Of a DNA stretch of 9,207 nucleotides, positions 1-6,560 are shown in pieces (position 1 is the stretch's first letter; each line of letters begins with the position of its first letter). A program made the position numbers and the translations under genes. The notes under the pieces were generated by a model. It worked only from the letters and a program-made list of their open reading frames with translations, searched no databases and had not been told where the DNA came from. The stretch is taken from positions 1-9,207 of the forward strand of contig DIVC01000070.1 in NCBI GenBank assembly GCA_002423905.1. The letters run 5' to 3'. The DNA comes from Idiomarina sp. UBA6142 (GTDB taxonomy: Bacteria > Pseudomonadota > Gammaproteobacteria > Enterobacterales > Alteromonadaceae).

Positions 1-243
1 ATGTCGGGCGTAGCAGCGCTGTACCCAGAGCTGTGGTTTGTAACTATGGTGTTTTTAGCCGGCGTGGCCTACTCGGTTTACCTGCTCTATACCGGAGTGC
101 CTATTCTCATGCACATTCCCGAAGAACGCGGCTTTATCTACGCCAGCTCAGTAGTCACTGCCGGCTTAATCATGTTGGTAGTACTCATGGTTACCTCAGC
201 GATTTTGTGGACCAATGGTTTCGGTCCCAGCTACATCAGTTAA
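1..243 (+). CDS. Yip1/YohC-like integral membrane protein, C-terminal part
   Basis: The reading frame is open to the left edge, so the ATG at position 1 is probably an internal Met and only about the last 80 residues are present. Two hydrophobic segments are visible, roughly residues 11-32 and 47-71. They are joined by a short loop with the pattern YxGVPxLMxIPEERGFIYASS. That loop (GVP/GIP...IPEE.GF) followed by a final hydrophobic helix and a short polar tail is what I know from bacterial Yip1-domain proteins such as E. coli YohC (about 195 aa), so roughly the first 110 residues would lie upstream. The protein should sit in the inner membrane and its molecular role is unknown. It ends with TAA and is followed at once by a strong terminator, so it closes its transcription unit. 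The family call is from recalled sequence pattern and was not searched. Confidence 0.75.
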   Translation: MSGVAALYPELWFVTMVFLAGVAYSVYLLYTGVPILMHIPEERGFIYASSVVTAGLIMLVVLMVTSAILWTNGFGPSYIS

Positions 244-263
244 GACCCATTAAACCTTCAACC

Positions 264-291
264 AAAACCCGAGCCGACACTCGGGTTTTTT
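264..291 (+). terminator. Rho-independent terminator after the Yip1-like gene
   Basis: A perfect 10-bp stem (264-273 with 280-289) closes a 6-nt loop CCGACA. The lower stem consists of A-T pairs, so the T-run 286-291 follows directly. It starts 20 nt after the stop codon at 241-243. It is well placed to end transcription of the Yip1-like gene before the symporter gene at 388. Confidence 0.9.
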
Positions 292-316
292 ATTGCGCAG
301 TTGAACGCACAAAACT

Positions 317-344
317 TTGGCGTTGCCACAACTTCTGCTAGTCT
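317..344 (+). promoter_or_regulatory. Putative sigma-70 promoter for the symporter gene
   Basis: A weak -35-like TTGGCG (317-322) lies 16 nt before a -10-like TAGTCT (339-344). The -10 is preceded by TGC (336-338), giving an extended -10 form. It lies between the terminator at 264-291 and the ATG at 388, where a promoter is needed, and predicts a 5' leader of about 37 nt. The matches to consensus are only partial, so position rather than strength supports the call. Confidence 0.4.
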
Positions 345-387
345 AGTGCCCATTCATACTGTTGATTAACTAGCGGAATAACCTGCC

Positions 388-1686
388 ATGAGCAATAACT
401 CAAAAAAACTAAGCCTCACCAGCCGAATTGTCATTGGTATGTTCGCGGGTATCGCCGTGGGTATGCTGTTAAAAGTGCTGTTCCCTGACAATCTATTGGT
501 TGAAGGCTATCTCACCAAGGGCTTGTTCTACATCATTGGGCAAATCTTTATTAGTGCCCTGCAAATGTTGGTGGTCCCGCTAGTGTTCGTGAGCTTGGTG
601 GTCGGTACCTGCTCGCTCAGTGACCCCAGTAAATTGGGTCGTCTTGGCGGCAAAGCGGTAGGGCTGTATTTAGTCACCACTGCCATCGCCATTTCTATCG
701 CCATTAGTTTCGCCATCTTGGTGCAGCCAGGTGCTGGCATTGAACTGGCCACCGAAGCGGTCTATCAAGCCCAACAAGCGCCGTCTTTAGCCCAAGTCAT
801 TATCGATTTGTTCCCGAAAAACCCCTTTAATGCCTTTGCTAACGGCAATATGCTCCAGGTCATCATATTTGCGCTATTGTTTGGTATTGCCATGGCTTTG
901 GTGGGGAAATCGGGCGACCGCTTGAAAGGCCTGTTCGAGGATTTTAACGAAGTCATCATGAAACTCGTGGTTATTTTGATGAACTTAGCTCCATACGGCG
1001 TGTTTGCGCTGATGGCCAAACTGTTTACCGAAACAGAGTTTGATACCATTTATAGCCTCGGTAAGTACTTCTTGCTGGTATTCGGTGTATTGATTTTGCA
1101 TGGCTTAGTCATCTATTCACTGATCTTAAAGTCGCTGACTGGCTTAAACCCACTAATATTCTTGCGTAAAATGCGTGAAGTGATGATTTTTGGCTTCTCC
1201 ACATCAAGCAGTAATGCCACCATGCCGATTACCCTAGAAACCGTGACCAAGCGCTTAGGCGTGCATAACAGCGTTGGCTCGTTCACCGTGCCGCTGGGAG
1301 CTACCATTAATATGGATGGTACGGCCATCATGCAGGGCGTAGCGACGGTATTTATCGCCCAAGTGTACTTAGTCGATTTAACCCTAGCCGACTATGCCAT
1401 GGTGGTGCTAACCGCCACCCTAGCCTCAGTGGGCACTGCAGGAGTGCCAGGAGTTGGCTTAATTATGCTATCCATGGTGTTAGCCCAAGTGGGCTTACCG
1501 GTAGAGGGTATTGCTCTGATTATTGGTGTAGACCGGCTACTTGATATGACCCGCACCTCAGTGAACGTTACCGGCGATGCCATGGTATCTATTATTGTTG
1601 CGCGCAGCGAAGGCGCATTTGATGAAAAAATATTTAACAATCCGAACGCTGACTTAGCTGAGCGTGATATCTCCGATAAGCTCTAA
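388..1686 (+). CDS. Dicarboxylate/amino acid:cation symporter (DAACS, GltPh/EAAT family)
   Basis: This 432-aa inner-membrane carrier has the full length and motif order of the SDF/DAACS family (PF00375). Seen: hairpin HP1 with the serine-rich motif STSSSNATMP (271-280), the TM7 sodium-site motif NMDGT (308-312), hairpin HP2 with SVGTAGVPG (347-355), and TM8 with D382, D386, R389, T390, N393 and D397. In the family, TM8 residues equivalent to D386, R389, T390 and N393 bind substrate, and the D397 equivalent helps bind sodium. R389 matches GltPh R397, which contacts the substrate side-chain carboxylate, so an acidic substrate (aspartate, glutamate or a C4-dicarboxylate) is inferred; which one is not decidable. 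The start is the ATG at 388, with a weak GGAA at 374-377. It is a single-gene unit, with a terminator upstream and convergent neighbours downstream. The second substrate-site arginine found in GltPh HP1 or EAAT TM8 is not seen. Confidence 0.93.
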   Translation: MSNNSKKLSLTSRIVIGMFAGIAVGMLLKVLFPDNLLVEGYLTKGLFYIIGQIFISALQMLVVPLVFVSLVVGTCSLSDPSKLGRLGGKAVGLYLVTTAIAISIAISFAILVQPGAGIELATEAVYQAQQAPSLAQVIIDLFPKNPFNAFANGNMLQVIIFALLFGIAMALVGKSGDRLKGLFEDFNEVIMKLVVILMNLAPYGVFALMAKLFTETEFDTIYSLGKYFLLVFGVLILHGLVIYSLILKSLTGLNPLIFLRKMREVMIFGFSTSSSNATMPITLETVTKRLGVHNSVGSFTVPLGATINMDGTAIMQGVATVFIAQVYLVDLTLADYAMVVLTATLASVGTAGVPGVGLIMLSMVLAQVGLPVEGIALIIGVDRLLDMTRTSVNVTGDAMVSIIVARSEGAFDEKIFNNPNADLAERDISDKL

Positions 1687-1695
1687 CATCGGTGT

Positions 1696-1718
1696 TGAGG
1701 CGCGCCTAGCGCGCCTCA
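1696..1718. other. GC-rich hairpin between convergent genes, with a stop codon in its loop
   Basis: A perfect 10-bp inverted repeat (1696-1705 and 1709-1718, TGAGGCGCGC) encloses only CTA (1706-1708). Read on the minus strand these three bases are the TAG stop codon of the exported-protein gene. The right arm encodes that protein's last codons. It starts 9 nt after the symporter stop, so both convergent transcripts can form it. Neither side has a T-run, so it is not a standard intrinsic terminator. It may protect 3' ends or pause polymerase. Confidence 0.6.
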
Positions 1719-2386
1719 CGCCACATAAATTGCAACAACCGTGGGGTATCAACCACCACATCACCCTGCTTACCCGCTACCACTTGATCAAAAATCGGCC
1801 ATAACACCTGCTTAATATAGGCACTGGTATCGCCGTCTTGCGGCAGTTCAGGCAACATCAACTGTGCCAGCCGCACACTCAGAATAGCCTGACCATTATC
1901 GAACACATTCACCACCACGTTATCCAATTGCACCTGCTCTAATTGCCACAGTAGCTGCATGGCAGCAGGCTGCGCTTTAGGCTTGCGCAACTGCTCGAGC
2001 ATACTATGCAAATTCGATTGCCCTTTAGCGAAATAAGCGATGGTAAGTTGACTATTTTGCACCTGCATCGCGGTGAGTAAGAGCTGCTGTTGCGGTGCCG
2101 TATGCCAACGACCAGTAACGCGAATACTGTCAGCCTGTAACACCTCGTTCAGGCCATCATCGAGCTGTTTGAGCGCCGTGGTGACTCGTACCTCAGTCGC
2201 CACTACCTGTGGCGTGCTTATATCTAATTCAAAGCGCTGATAACTCATTTTAGCATTGAGGCTGCGTTGTAAATGCTCCGTAACCACTTTGCCTACGCGA
2301 TCAGACAATGGATCAGCCTGCACAGAGAAACCACCAAACCCACTTGCTAGCACCACCACAACTGCCAGAATACGCACACGATACAT
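1706..2386 (-). CDS. Uncharacterised exported protein, third gene of the sohB operon
   Basis: A 226-aa product. The start at 2386 is chosen because GGCGGT (2398-2393), close to the ideal GGAGGT, lies 6 nt upstream, and because the protein then opens with a clear signal peptide: Arg3 and Arg5, a hydrophobic core at about 7-20, and the cleavage motif VQA before Asp25. An upstream in-frame ATG at 2437 would spoil the signal and overlap smrA. The mature part has no motif I can name with certainty. Alternating hydrophobic stretches (about 83-120 and 145-180, for example LDNVVVNVFDNG and LMLPELPQDG) vaguely resemble small AsmA-like beta-strand proteins of the envelope; this is a weak, by-eye resemblance. 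Location is inferred to be the periplasm, soluble or peripheral. It begins 4 nt after the smrA stop, so it is probably co-translated with smrA. Function is unknown. Confidence 0.75.
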   Translation of the reverse strand: MYRVRILAVVVVLASGFGGFSVQADPLSDRVGKVVTEHLQRSLNAKMSYQRFELDISTPQVVATEVRVTTALKQLDDGLNEVLQADSIRVTGRWHTAPQQQLLLTAMQVQNSQLTIAYFAKGQSNLHSMLEQLRKPKAQPAAMQLLWQLEQVQLDNVVVNVFDNGQAILSVRLAQLMLPELPQDGDTSAYIKQVLWPIFDQVVAGKQGDVVVDTPRLLQFMWREAR

Positions 2387-2390
2387 AGCT

Positions 2391-2966
2391 TTACCGCCGT
2401 TGATGAAGTTCACGATTATGCTGTTTTTGCTCAGCATTCTTTTTTAACAATACGTACACTGAGCCTGCCCCACCATGCTGGCGTTGGCTGCTATGAAATG
2501 CCATGACCGGCTCCATCTGTTGTAGCCATTTATTCACATAGCTTTTCAACATAGCTGGCTGGGGTTTGGAAAATTTACCCATACCATGCACTACCAAGGC
2601 ACTACGGACACCTCGCTGGTGACACAAGGTAATAAACTCAAACAGTGCTTTACGGGCTTGGCGCAGCGAATGATGATGCAGATCGAGCGTCGCTTCAAGC
2701 TCATATTGGCCCAGCCGCATACGCTTATGCACACCATGCTGGACACCGTCACGACGAAAATCGAGTAATTGCTCAGGTTCAACAAATTCCACGAATTCCA
2801 TCGATAAATAATTGATATCATCAGCCAACTGCTGCTCCGCTGCTTGGCGCCGCTGCAATTGCGCTAGCGTTGGCGCAAATTCCGTACGGGTATCGGCAAT
2901 GTCAGCGTTATCGATAGGTTTTACCCCCGACATTTCGCGACGGAATAGCTCAAACTCATCACTCAT
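2391..2966 (-). CDS. smrA: Smr-domain protein SmrA (YdaL-like nuclease)
   Basis: A 191-aa protein, close to E. coli SmrA/YdaL (about 187 aa). Visible landmarks: the pre-domain motif FRRDGVQHG (70-78), typical of the SmrA/SmrB N-terminal extension; the Smr domain with LDLHHHS (94-100); VVHGMGK (125-131); and QHGGAGSVYVLLKK (163-176); then a charged tail. The SYVNKWL stretch and the tail resemble SmrA more than SmrB. Smr domains are small nucleic-acid-cleaving or -binding folds. In SmrB the DLH and HGxG motifs are needed for mRNA cleavage at collided ribosomes; the role of SmrA is less clear. Both motifs are present here, so activity is plausible. The ATG overlaps the sohB stop as ATGA (2966-2963) and has no good ribosome-binding site of its own, so translation is probably coupled to sohB. 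The protein should be cytoplasmic. Confidence 0.88.
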   Translation of the reverse strand: MSDEFELFRREMSGVKPIDNADIADTRTEFAPTLAQLQRRQAAEQQLADDINYLSMEFVEFVEPEQLLDFRRDGVQHGVHKRMRLGQYELEATLDLHHHSLRQARKALFEFITLCHQRGVRSALVVHGMGKFSKPQPAMLKSYVNKWLQQMEPVMAFHSSQRQHGGAGSVYVLLKKNAEQKQHNRELHQRR

Positions 2967-3958
2967 TTTTGCACAAACTCTCGCATACTGGTCAACACCG
3001 CGCTGACATGCTTACCAATACGTTCACCGAGTGGCTTTTTGTTCACATAACGCAAACCAAAGACTTGATAGCTGTCGACTTGTTCAAGCAGCCATGCATC
3101 GCTGGTTTGCAATTTATCCAGTAAGCCCAGTTGCAGTGCTTGTTGGGCCGTCCAAAATTCACCGGTGGCCACCTGCTCAAGTTCCAATTGCGGGCGATAC
3201 TGGCTAATATGTGCCTTAAATTGTTGATGAATAGATTCCAAATCACGCTTAAATTTATCGCGCCCCGCAGCGGTATTTTCACCGAATAAAGTCAACGTGC
3301 GTTTATAGTCCCCGGCAGTAACTTGTTCAAAATCAACATCGTGTTTTTTCAACCAGCGATTGAAATTAGGCATTTGTGCCACCACCCCAATCGAGCCGAC
3401 AATGGCAAAGGGGGCAGCAACCAACTGCTGTGCTACACAAGCCATCATATAACCGCCACTCGCAGCTACCCGGTCAACACACACCGTCAACTCAAGGCCG
3501 GCATCACGCAAGCGCTGTAGTTGCGCAGCACCTAAACCATAGCCATTGACCGTGCCACCACCGCTTTCTAGCCGCAACAGCACCCGATCACCGGGCTTCG
3601 CCAAACTGATGACCGCAGTAATTTCACGACTTAAGCAGGTTACTTCTTTGGCTTCCATGCTACCAACGAAATCAAGCACAAAGAGCCGTGGCTGCTCGGC
3701 CTGTTGTTGCTGCTGCTGTTTGCCCTGCTGTTTTTCTTCTTTGAGGGCCTTTTTGGCGGCTTTCTTATCCAACATCTTCAGCTTCAGCCGGGTGACTGTA
3801 GCACGCCAGCTGGCGGATAAGTTCTCCAGCTGTAACTCACCTTTTTCCGATTTTTGCCGTTGTGCTGTATTGGCGATCAGGCCCACTACCACGACCACCG
3901 CGAACACAATAATCGCAGCTTTGGCAACAAACTCGAACAGGCTCCATAGTAATTCCAT
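2963..3958 (-). CDS. sohB: Inner-membrane peptidase SohB (S49 family)
   Basis: A 331-aa signal-peptide-peptidase-like serine protease (E. coli SohB is about 349 aa). An N-terminal membrane helix spans about residues 4-27. A Lys/Gln-rich cytoplasm- or periplasm-facing linker follows (about 55-90, with six consecutive Gln at 81-86), then the S49 domain. That domain has RLFVLDFVGSM (91-101), LESGGGTVNGYGL (130-142), ASGGYMMA with nucleophile Ser167, GSIGVVAQMPN (188-198), and GDYKRTLT with the likely general base Lys219. The Ser/Lys dyad is intact. SohB is a multicopy suppressor of HtrA (DegP) loss in E. coli; its physiological substrates are not known. The ATG at 3958 is preferred to the GTG at 3964 because AAGGAG ends exactly 5 nt before the ATG, and the GTG overlaps that site. 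It heads an operon with smrA and the exported protein. Confidence 0.95.
   Translation of the reverse strand: MELLWSLFEFVAKAAIIVFAVVVVVGLIANTAQRQKSEKGELQLENLSASWRATVTRLKLKMLDKKAAKKALKEEKQQGKQQQQQQAEQPRLFVLDFVGSMEAKEVTCLSREITAVISLAKPGDRVLLRLESGGGTVNGYGLGAAQLQRLRDAGLELTVCVDRVAASGGYMMACVAQQLVAAPFAIVGSIGVVAQMPNFNRWLKKHDVDFEQVTAGDYKRTLTLFGENTAAGRDKFKRDLESIHQQFKAHISQYRPQLELEQVATGEFWTAQQALQLGLLDKLQTSDAWLLEQVDSYQVFGLRYVNKKPLGERIGKHVSAVLTSMREFVQK
3701..3718 (-). repeat. CAG/CAA microsatellite encoding a Gln run in SohB
   Basis: Six glutamine codons in a row, written CAG CAA CAA CAG-type on the coding strand, encode SohB residues 81-86 in the linker between the membrane helix and the protease domain. 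This linker is variable in length among SohB proteins. A triplet tract of this sort can gain or lose units without breaking the frame. Confidence 0.75.
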
Positions 3959-3963
3959 GACCA

Positions 3964-3969
3964 CTCCTT
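3964..3969 (-). promoter_or_regulatory. Ribosome-binding site that fixes the sohB start
   Basis: The minus strand reads AAGGAG here, followed by 5 nt and then ATG at 3958-3956. The alternative in-frame GTG (3964-3962) lies inside or immediately beside this site and cannot be served by it. Confidence 0.8.
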
Positions 3970-4006
3970 AAAACTGGCACCAAACTCAGATAGCGCTATG
4001 GCATTT

Positions 4007-4015
4007 ATTTTAGCA
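4007..4015 (-). promoter_or_regulatory. Putative extended -10 promoter of the sohB operon
   Basis: The minus strand reads TGC (4015-4013) followed by TAAAAT (4012-4007), a good extended -10 element. The only -35-like sequence, TTGTCG, lies inside the lipase terminator hairpin at a short spacing of 15 nt. The predicted start near 4000 gives a leader of about 42 nt. Placement directly after the lipase terminator supports independent transcription of sohB, but no measurement is implied. Confidence 0.45.
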
Positions 4016-4044
4016 AATAAAAAAGGCCGACAAGCGGCCTTTTT
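4015..4044 (-). terminator. Rho-independent terminator of the lipase gene
   Basis: A perfect 10-bp stem (4020-4029 with 4035-4044, core AAGGCCG/CGGCCTT) closes a 5-nt loop. On the minus strand it is followed by six T, then A, then TTT. It begins 23 nt after the lipase stop codon at 4070-4068. The T-rich tail touches the putative sohB -10 element. The stem also has a T-run on the plus side, but no plus-strand gene reads into it. Confidence 0.9.
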
Positions 4045-4067
4045 CAAGCGTGCTTTGCAACAATAAC

Positions 4068-6440
4068 TTAATTACACAATACTGCTGTATTGGTGATTGG
4101 CAATACTGTGGCATCGGTGGTAAACCAGCCAGCCGTTTGCATCTGCATTTCCATGGTTGCTGCTACCGAAGCCGCTGGGCTAACAATAGAGCCATGGTCA
4201 CCTTGACAGAAGCGAACCGCGCCTGAAATTTTGGCACCGTCGACCCCAGCGGTGGTTTGCGTACGATTTGGCAATGCCAAGCCGGCAATTAATGGCTCAG
4301 TACCTGCAAGTGGTTTACCAGTCACACTGTTCGGTACCACTAGATCTGGTATCACTTCAATCAAATGCACTGGGCTAGCGTTCGCTACCACACGTGCTGA
4401 GTAGTTGATTGGATCAGCTGAATCGATCACCGTTTGCGCAGCAAAAGCGAACTGCTCAAATACACCGTTGATCTGCGCCACAGTTGCTGCACTTGCACTC
4501 GCCATAAACTGGGTATAGACCTGACCTAACAAGGTTTCGAATGCTGCTGTGCCAGGTTGCACGCCACCAGCTTGCGCAGCGCCATTGACCGCCGCCGCAA
4601 AATCAGCGTTGCCAGCGTACAATAACTGGCTCTTTATGGTGGTACCAAAGGCTTGCGAAGCTAACAAGAAATTAGCGATACTCTGGCCTGGTGCCATAAA
4701 GGTGCTAGCACGCACATTAAACAGCCCTGATGCAGGAGCCAACGCGCCAGTCATAGGCGTGTTCGCCATAGCGGTAAACGGGGTACCGGCAATAGCACCT
4801 AACGAGTGACCAACAAAGTACACGCGAGTACCATCAATTGGCGCACCTTGCGCTGCGTTTAAGCTTAAGCGCAAGCCCAACATGTCTGAAACCGATTGAC
4901 GAATGTTGTCACGTGCGGTTAGCAAGCTGCCCAAGTTCATGTACGCAGTAGCACTACCGGTTGAGGCGTTGATGGCGCCAAAGCCACGATCACCGTGTAA
5001 TGGGTGATCCATGGCCACTACCGCAAAACCTGCCACTGACAAACTACCAGCAATACCTAAGGCGTTGGTCTTGTTCCCAGTAATACCGTGTTGGAAAATA
5101 ACCACCGGCCAGCCGTTAGCTGGCATAGTAATTGGTGCCAGACCTTGGAACCCGCGCACTTGGTTAACTGCCGCTTCATTCGGTACTGACATGATAACCG
5201 GCACGTTGGCCTGCGTGACTACTGCTGGAATCGGGTTGTACTTGGTTAAGTGACGCTCGTTGTCGATACCTGGGAAGTCATAACAGGCATTCGGTGGCAA
5301 CAACAACGCTGGGTTGGTTAACGCCGCTGGATCGATACCCGCTGTCGCTGGGTTGATAGCACCGGCGGCAATAGCACCTAAAATGGATGCTGGGCTGTCA
5401 CAAGCCGCAGTCCAACGACCGTTAAGTGGCGCAGTTGGATTCTCAGCCGTGGGTACTGGTAAGAAGTATGGTAAAGTGACTGAACCTTGATAGAACGCCG
5501 CGGTACTCGCCGCTGCATAGGCTGGGTTGGTTGGATCTGCTGGTAGTTGACCCGCGCCGACCAACACATCGGCAACGGTCAAACCGGTTGCCTGAGCACC
5601 CAAAGCTGGCGTTCCAGTGGTGCTGAATTGCTGCGTCATCAGCGCTTTAATGGCGTGGAATACGTCATCGACTGACTGCGTGGTAAAACTTGAGGTATAA
5701 ATAATCCGATCTTTATTCACCCCAAATGCTTGCAGCGCGTTTTCATGCGAGTTAATCAAGCTCTGTAAGCCCAATGCTGAAGCATCAGCAGAGATTGGGA
5801 AAGTGGCCGGATCGCGTTTCATCAAACCATAGGTTTGCGAGGGCTGAACATCGCGACCGAGTGAATCACGAATGTTATCGGTTAATACCGCCACATAACC
5901 GGTTTTTGCTTTCCACGGTTTCAATGGAATCACCGCAACCCCGCTAGGACCGGTAGCACGCACAATGAAATCTGTACCATGGACTAATTCAGCCGCCACC
6001 GCACAGGTCGCGGCAGGGCTTGCCGCTGCACAGCCGGCGCTTACCGCGGTACCACCCATGATGGTCTCAAATAGACGTATTGAACCTGGAGCTTCGAGTG
6101 AGGCTGCCGTCACGGTCACTTGATTGCCAGTGGCATCTACCGGCAGCGAGAAACCAAAGGTCAGGGTCGAATGCGTACCCCAGCCATCAAGACCATTCAA
6201 AGCCACTTGTGGGTTGGAGTTATCATTTGGATTTGGTACTGGAATATTCAGCGTACCATCAACGCTGCCACCGAGTAGAATGTTGGTTGGCACGGGCACC
6301 GCGCCAGCTGTTGGATCAAACAAAACCCGCGTAGCGTTTACTTGGGTTTGCACTTCGGTGACCGGCGCATCATCGCCACCACCACCACAGCCCACCAAAA
6401 GTACGCTGCTGATTGCCGTTGCTAGCAAAAGTTTTTTCAT
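4068..6440 (-). CDS. Surface lipase lipoprotein, Pla-1/cef (VolA) family
   Basis: A 790-aa lipoprotein, about the length known for the Pla-1/cef extracellular lipase family (roughly 790 aa). The start at 6440 is set by GGGGAAG at 6451-6445 and by the lipoprotein signal: MKK, a hydrophobic core, and lipobox LVGC with Cys18, followed by a glycine-rich linker and no Asp at +2, so export beyond the inner membrane is expected. Alpha/beta-hydrolase features: IFQHG oxyanion region (H451, G452), DHPLHGDRG (478-486), nucleophile elbow GHSLG with Ser546, a likely acid Asp699 in IPDLVVPNS, and His749 in CQGDHGS. Besides Cys18 there are six cysteines in three near pairs (137/146, 347/386, 745/789), which suits disulfides outside the cytoplasm. 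VolA of Vibrio cholerae, a family member, is a surface lysophospholipase that feeds on external lipid; the same role is inferred. It is a monocistronic gene with its own terminator. Longer in-frame starts lack support. Confidence 0.9.
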   Translation of the reverse strand: MKKLLLATAISSVLLVGCGGGGDDAPVTEVQTQVNATRVLFDPTAGAVPVPTNILLGGSVDGTLNIPVPNPNDNSNPQVALNGLDGWGTHSTLTFGFSLPVDATGNQVTVTAASLEAPGSIRLFETIMGGTAVSAGCAAASPAATCAVAAELVHGTDFIVRATGPSGVAVIPLKPWKAKTGYVAVLTDNIRDSLGRDVQPSQTYGLMKRDPATFPISADASALGLQSLINSHENALQAFGVNKDRIIYTSSFTTQSVDDVFHAIKALMTQQFSTTGTPALGAQATGLTVADVLVGAGQLPADPTNPAYAAASTAAFYQGSVTLPYFLPVPTAENPTAPLNGRWTAACDSPASILGAIAAGAINPATAGIDPAALTNPALLLPPNACYDFPGIDNERHLTKYNPIPAVVTQANVPVIMSVPNEAAVNQVRGFQGLAPITMPANGWPVVIFQHGITGNKTNALGIAGSLSVAGFAVVAMDHPLHGDRGFGAINASTGSATAYMNLGSLLTARDNIRQSVSDMLGLRLSLNAAQGAPIDGTRVYFVGHSLGAIAGTPFTAMANTPMTGALAPASGLFNVRASTFMAPGQSIANFLLASQAFGTTIKSQLLYAGNADFAAAVNGAAQAGGVQPGTAAFETLLGQVYTQFMASASAATVAQINGVFEQFAFAAQTVIDSADPINYSARVVANASPVHLIEVIPDLVVPNSVTGKPLAGTEPLIAGLALPNRTQTTAGVDGAKISGAVRFCQGDHGSIVSPAASVAATMEMQMQTAGWFTTDATVLPITNTAVLCN

Positions 6441-6456
6441 GAGGCTTCCCCAATCC

Positions 6457-6508
6457 TTATTCGTGTTGTTATGTAATGAGCACCTGCAGATGCTTTTTAT
6501 TCGTGTTG
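6457..6508. repeat. 12-bp direct repeat, 40 bp apart, in the lipase leader
   Basis: TTATTCGTGTTG occurs at 6457-6468 and again at 6497-6508, so the two copies start exactly 40 bp apart. On the lipase coding strand this is CAACACGAATAA twice, both within the predicted untranslated leader. The copy nearer the gene lies just upstream of the ribosome-binding site. It could be a paired binding site or the trace of a local duplication. Confidence 0.7.
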
Positions 6509-6527
6509 CCCTATCATCACCTTTTCT

Positions 6528-6544
6528 AACTGGTAGGACAAGAG
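6528..6544. promoter_or_regulatory. FadR-operator-like sequence in the lipase leader
   Basis: The 17-mer AACTGGTAGGACAAGAG carries TGGT-N3-ACAA, one base from the FadR half-site pair TGGT-N3-ACCA. As I recall the E. coli fadB operator (ATCTGGTACGACCAGAT), 13 of 17 positions agree. It lies just downstream of the predicted lipase transcription start, a position suited to repression. One-mismatch matches to the 8 fixed bases will turn up by chance several times in a window this long, so the support is the longer match together with the gene context. Confidence 0.35.
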
Positions 6545-6547
6545 CCT

Positions 6548-6557
6548 TTGTTAACAA
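6548..6557. promoter_or_regulatory. Perfect palindrome TTGTTAACAA at the predicted lipase start site
   Basis: A 10-bp perfect palindrome begins 3 nt downstream of the -10 element of the putative lipase promoter, so it should span the transcription start. Palindromes in this position are often operators. The regulator is not identifiable, and an AT-rich palindrome of this size can occur by chance. Confidence 0.3.
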
Positions 6558-6560
6558 AAA

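Noticed and set aside
2387..2437. Longer start for the exported protein at 2437, inside smrA
   Set aside because: It disrupts the signal peptide, while the ATG at 2386 has a near-consensus ribosome-binding site at ideal spacing.
3546..3971. Plus-strand 141-codon open frame opposite the sohB 5' half
   Set aside because: The composition (runs of Cys, Ser and Thr from antisense CAG codons) is that of a shadow of sohB.
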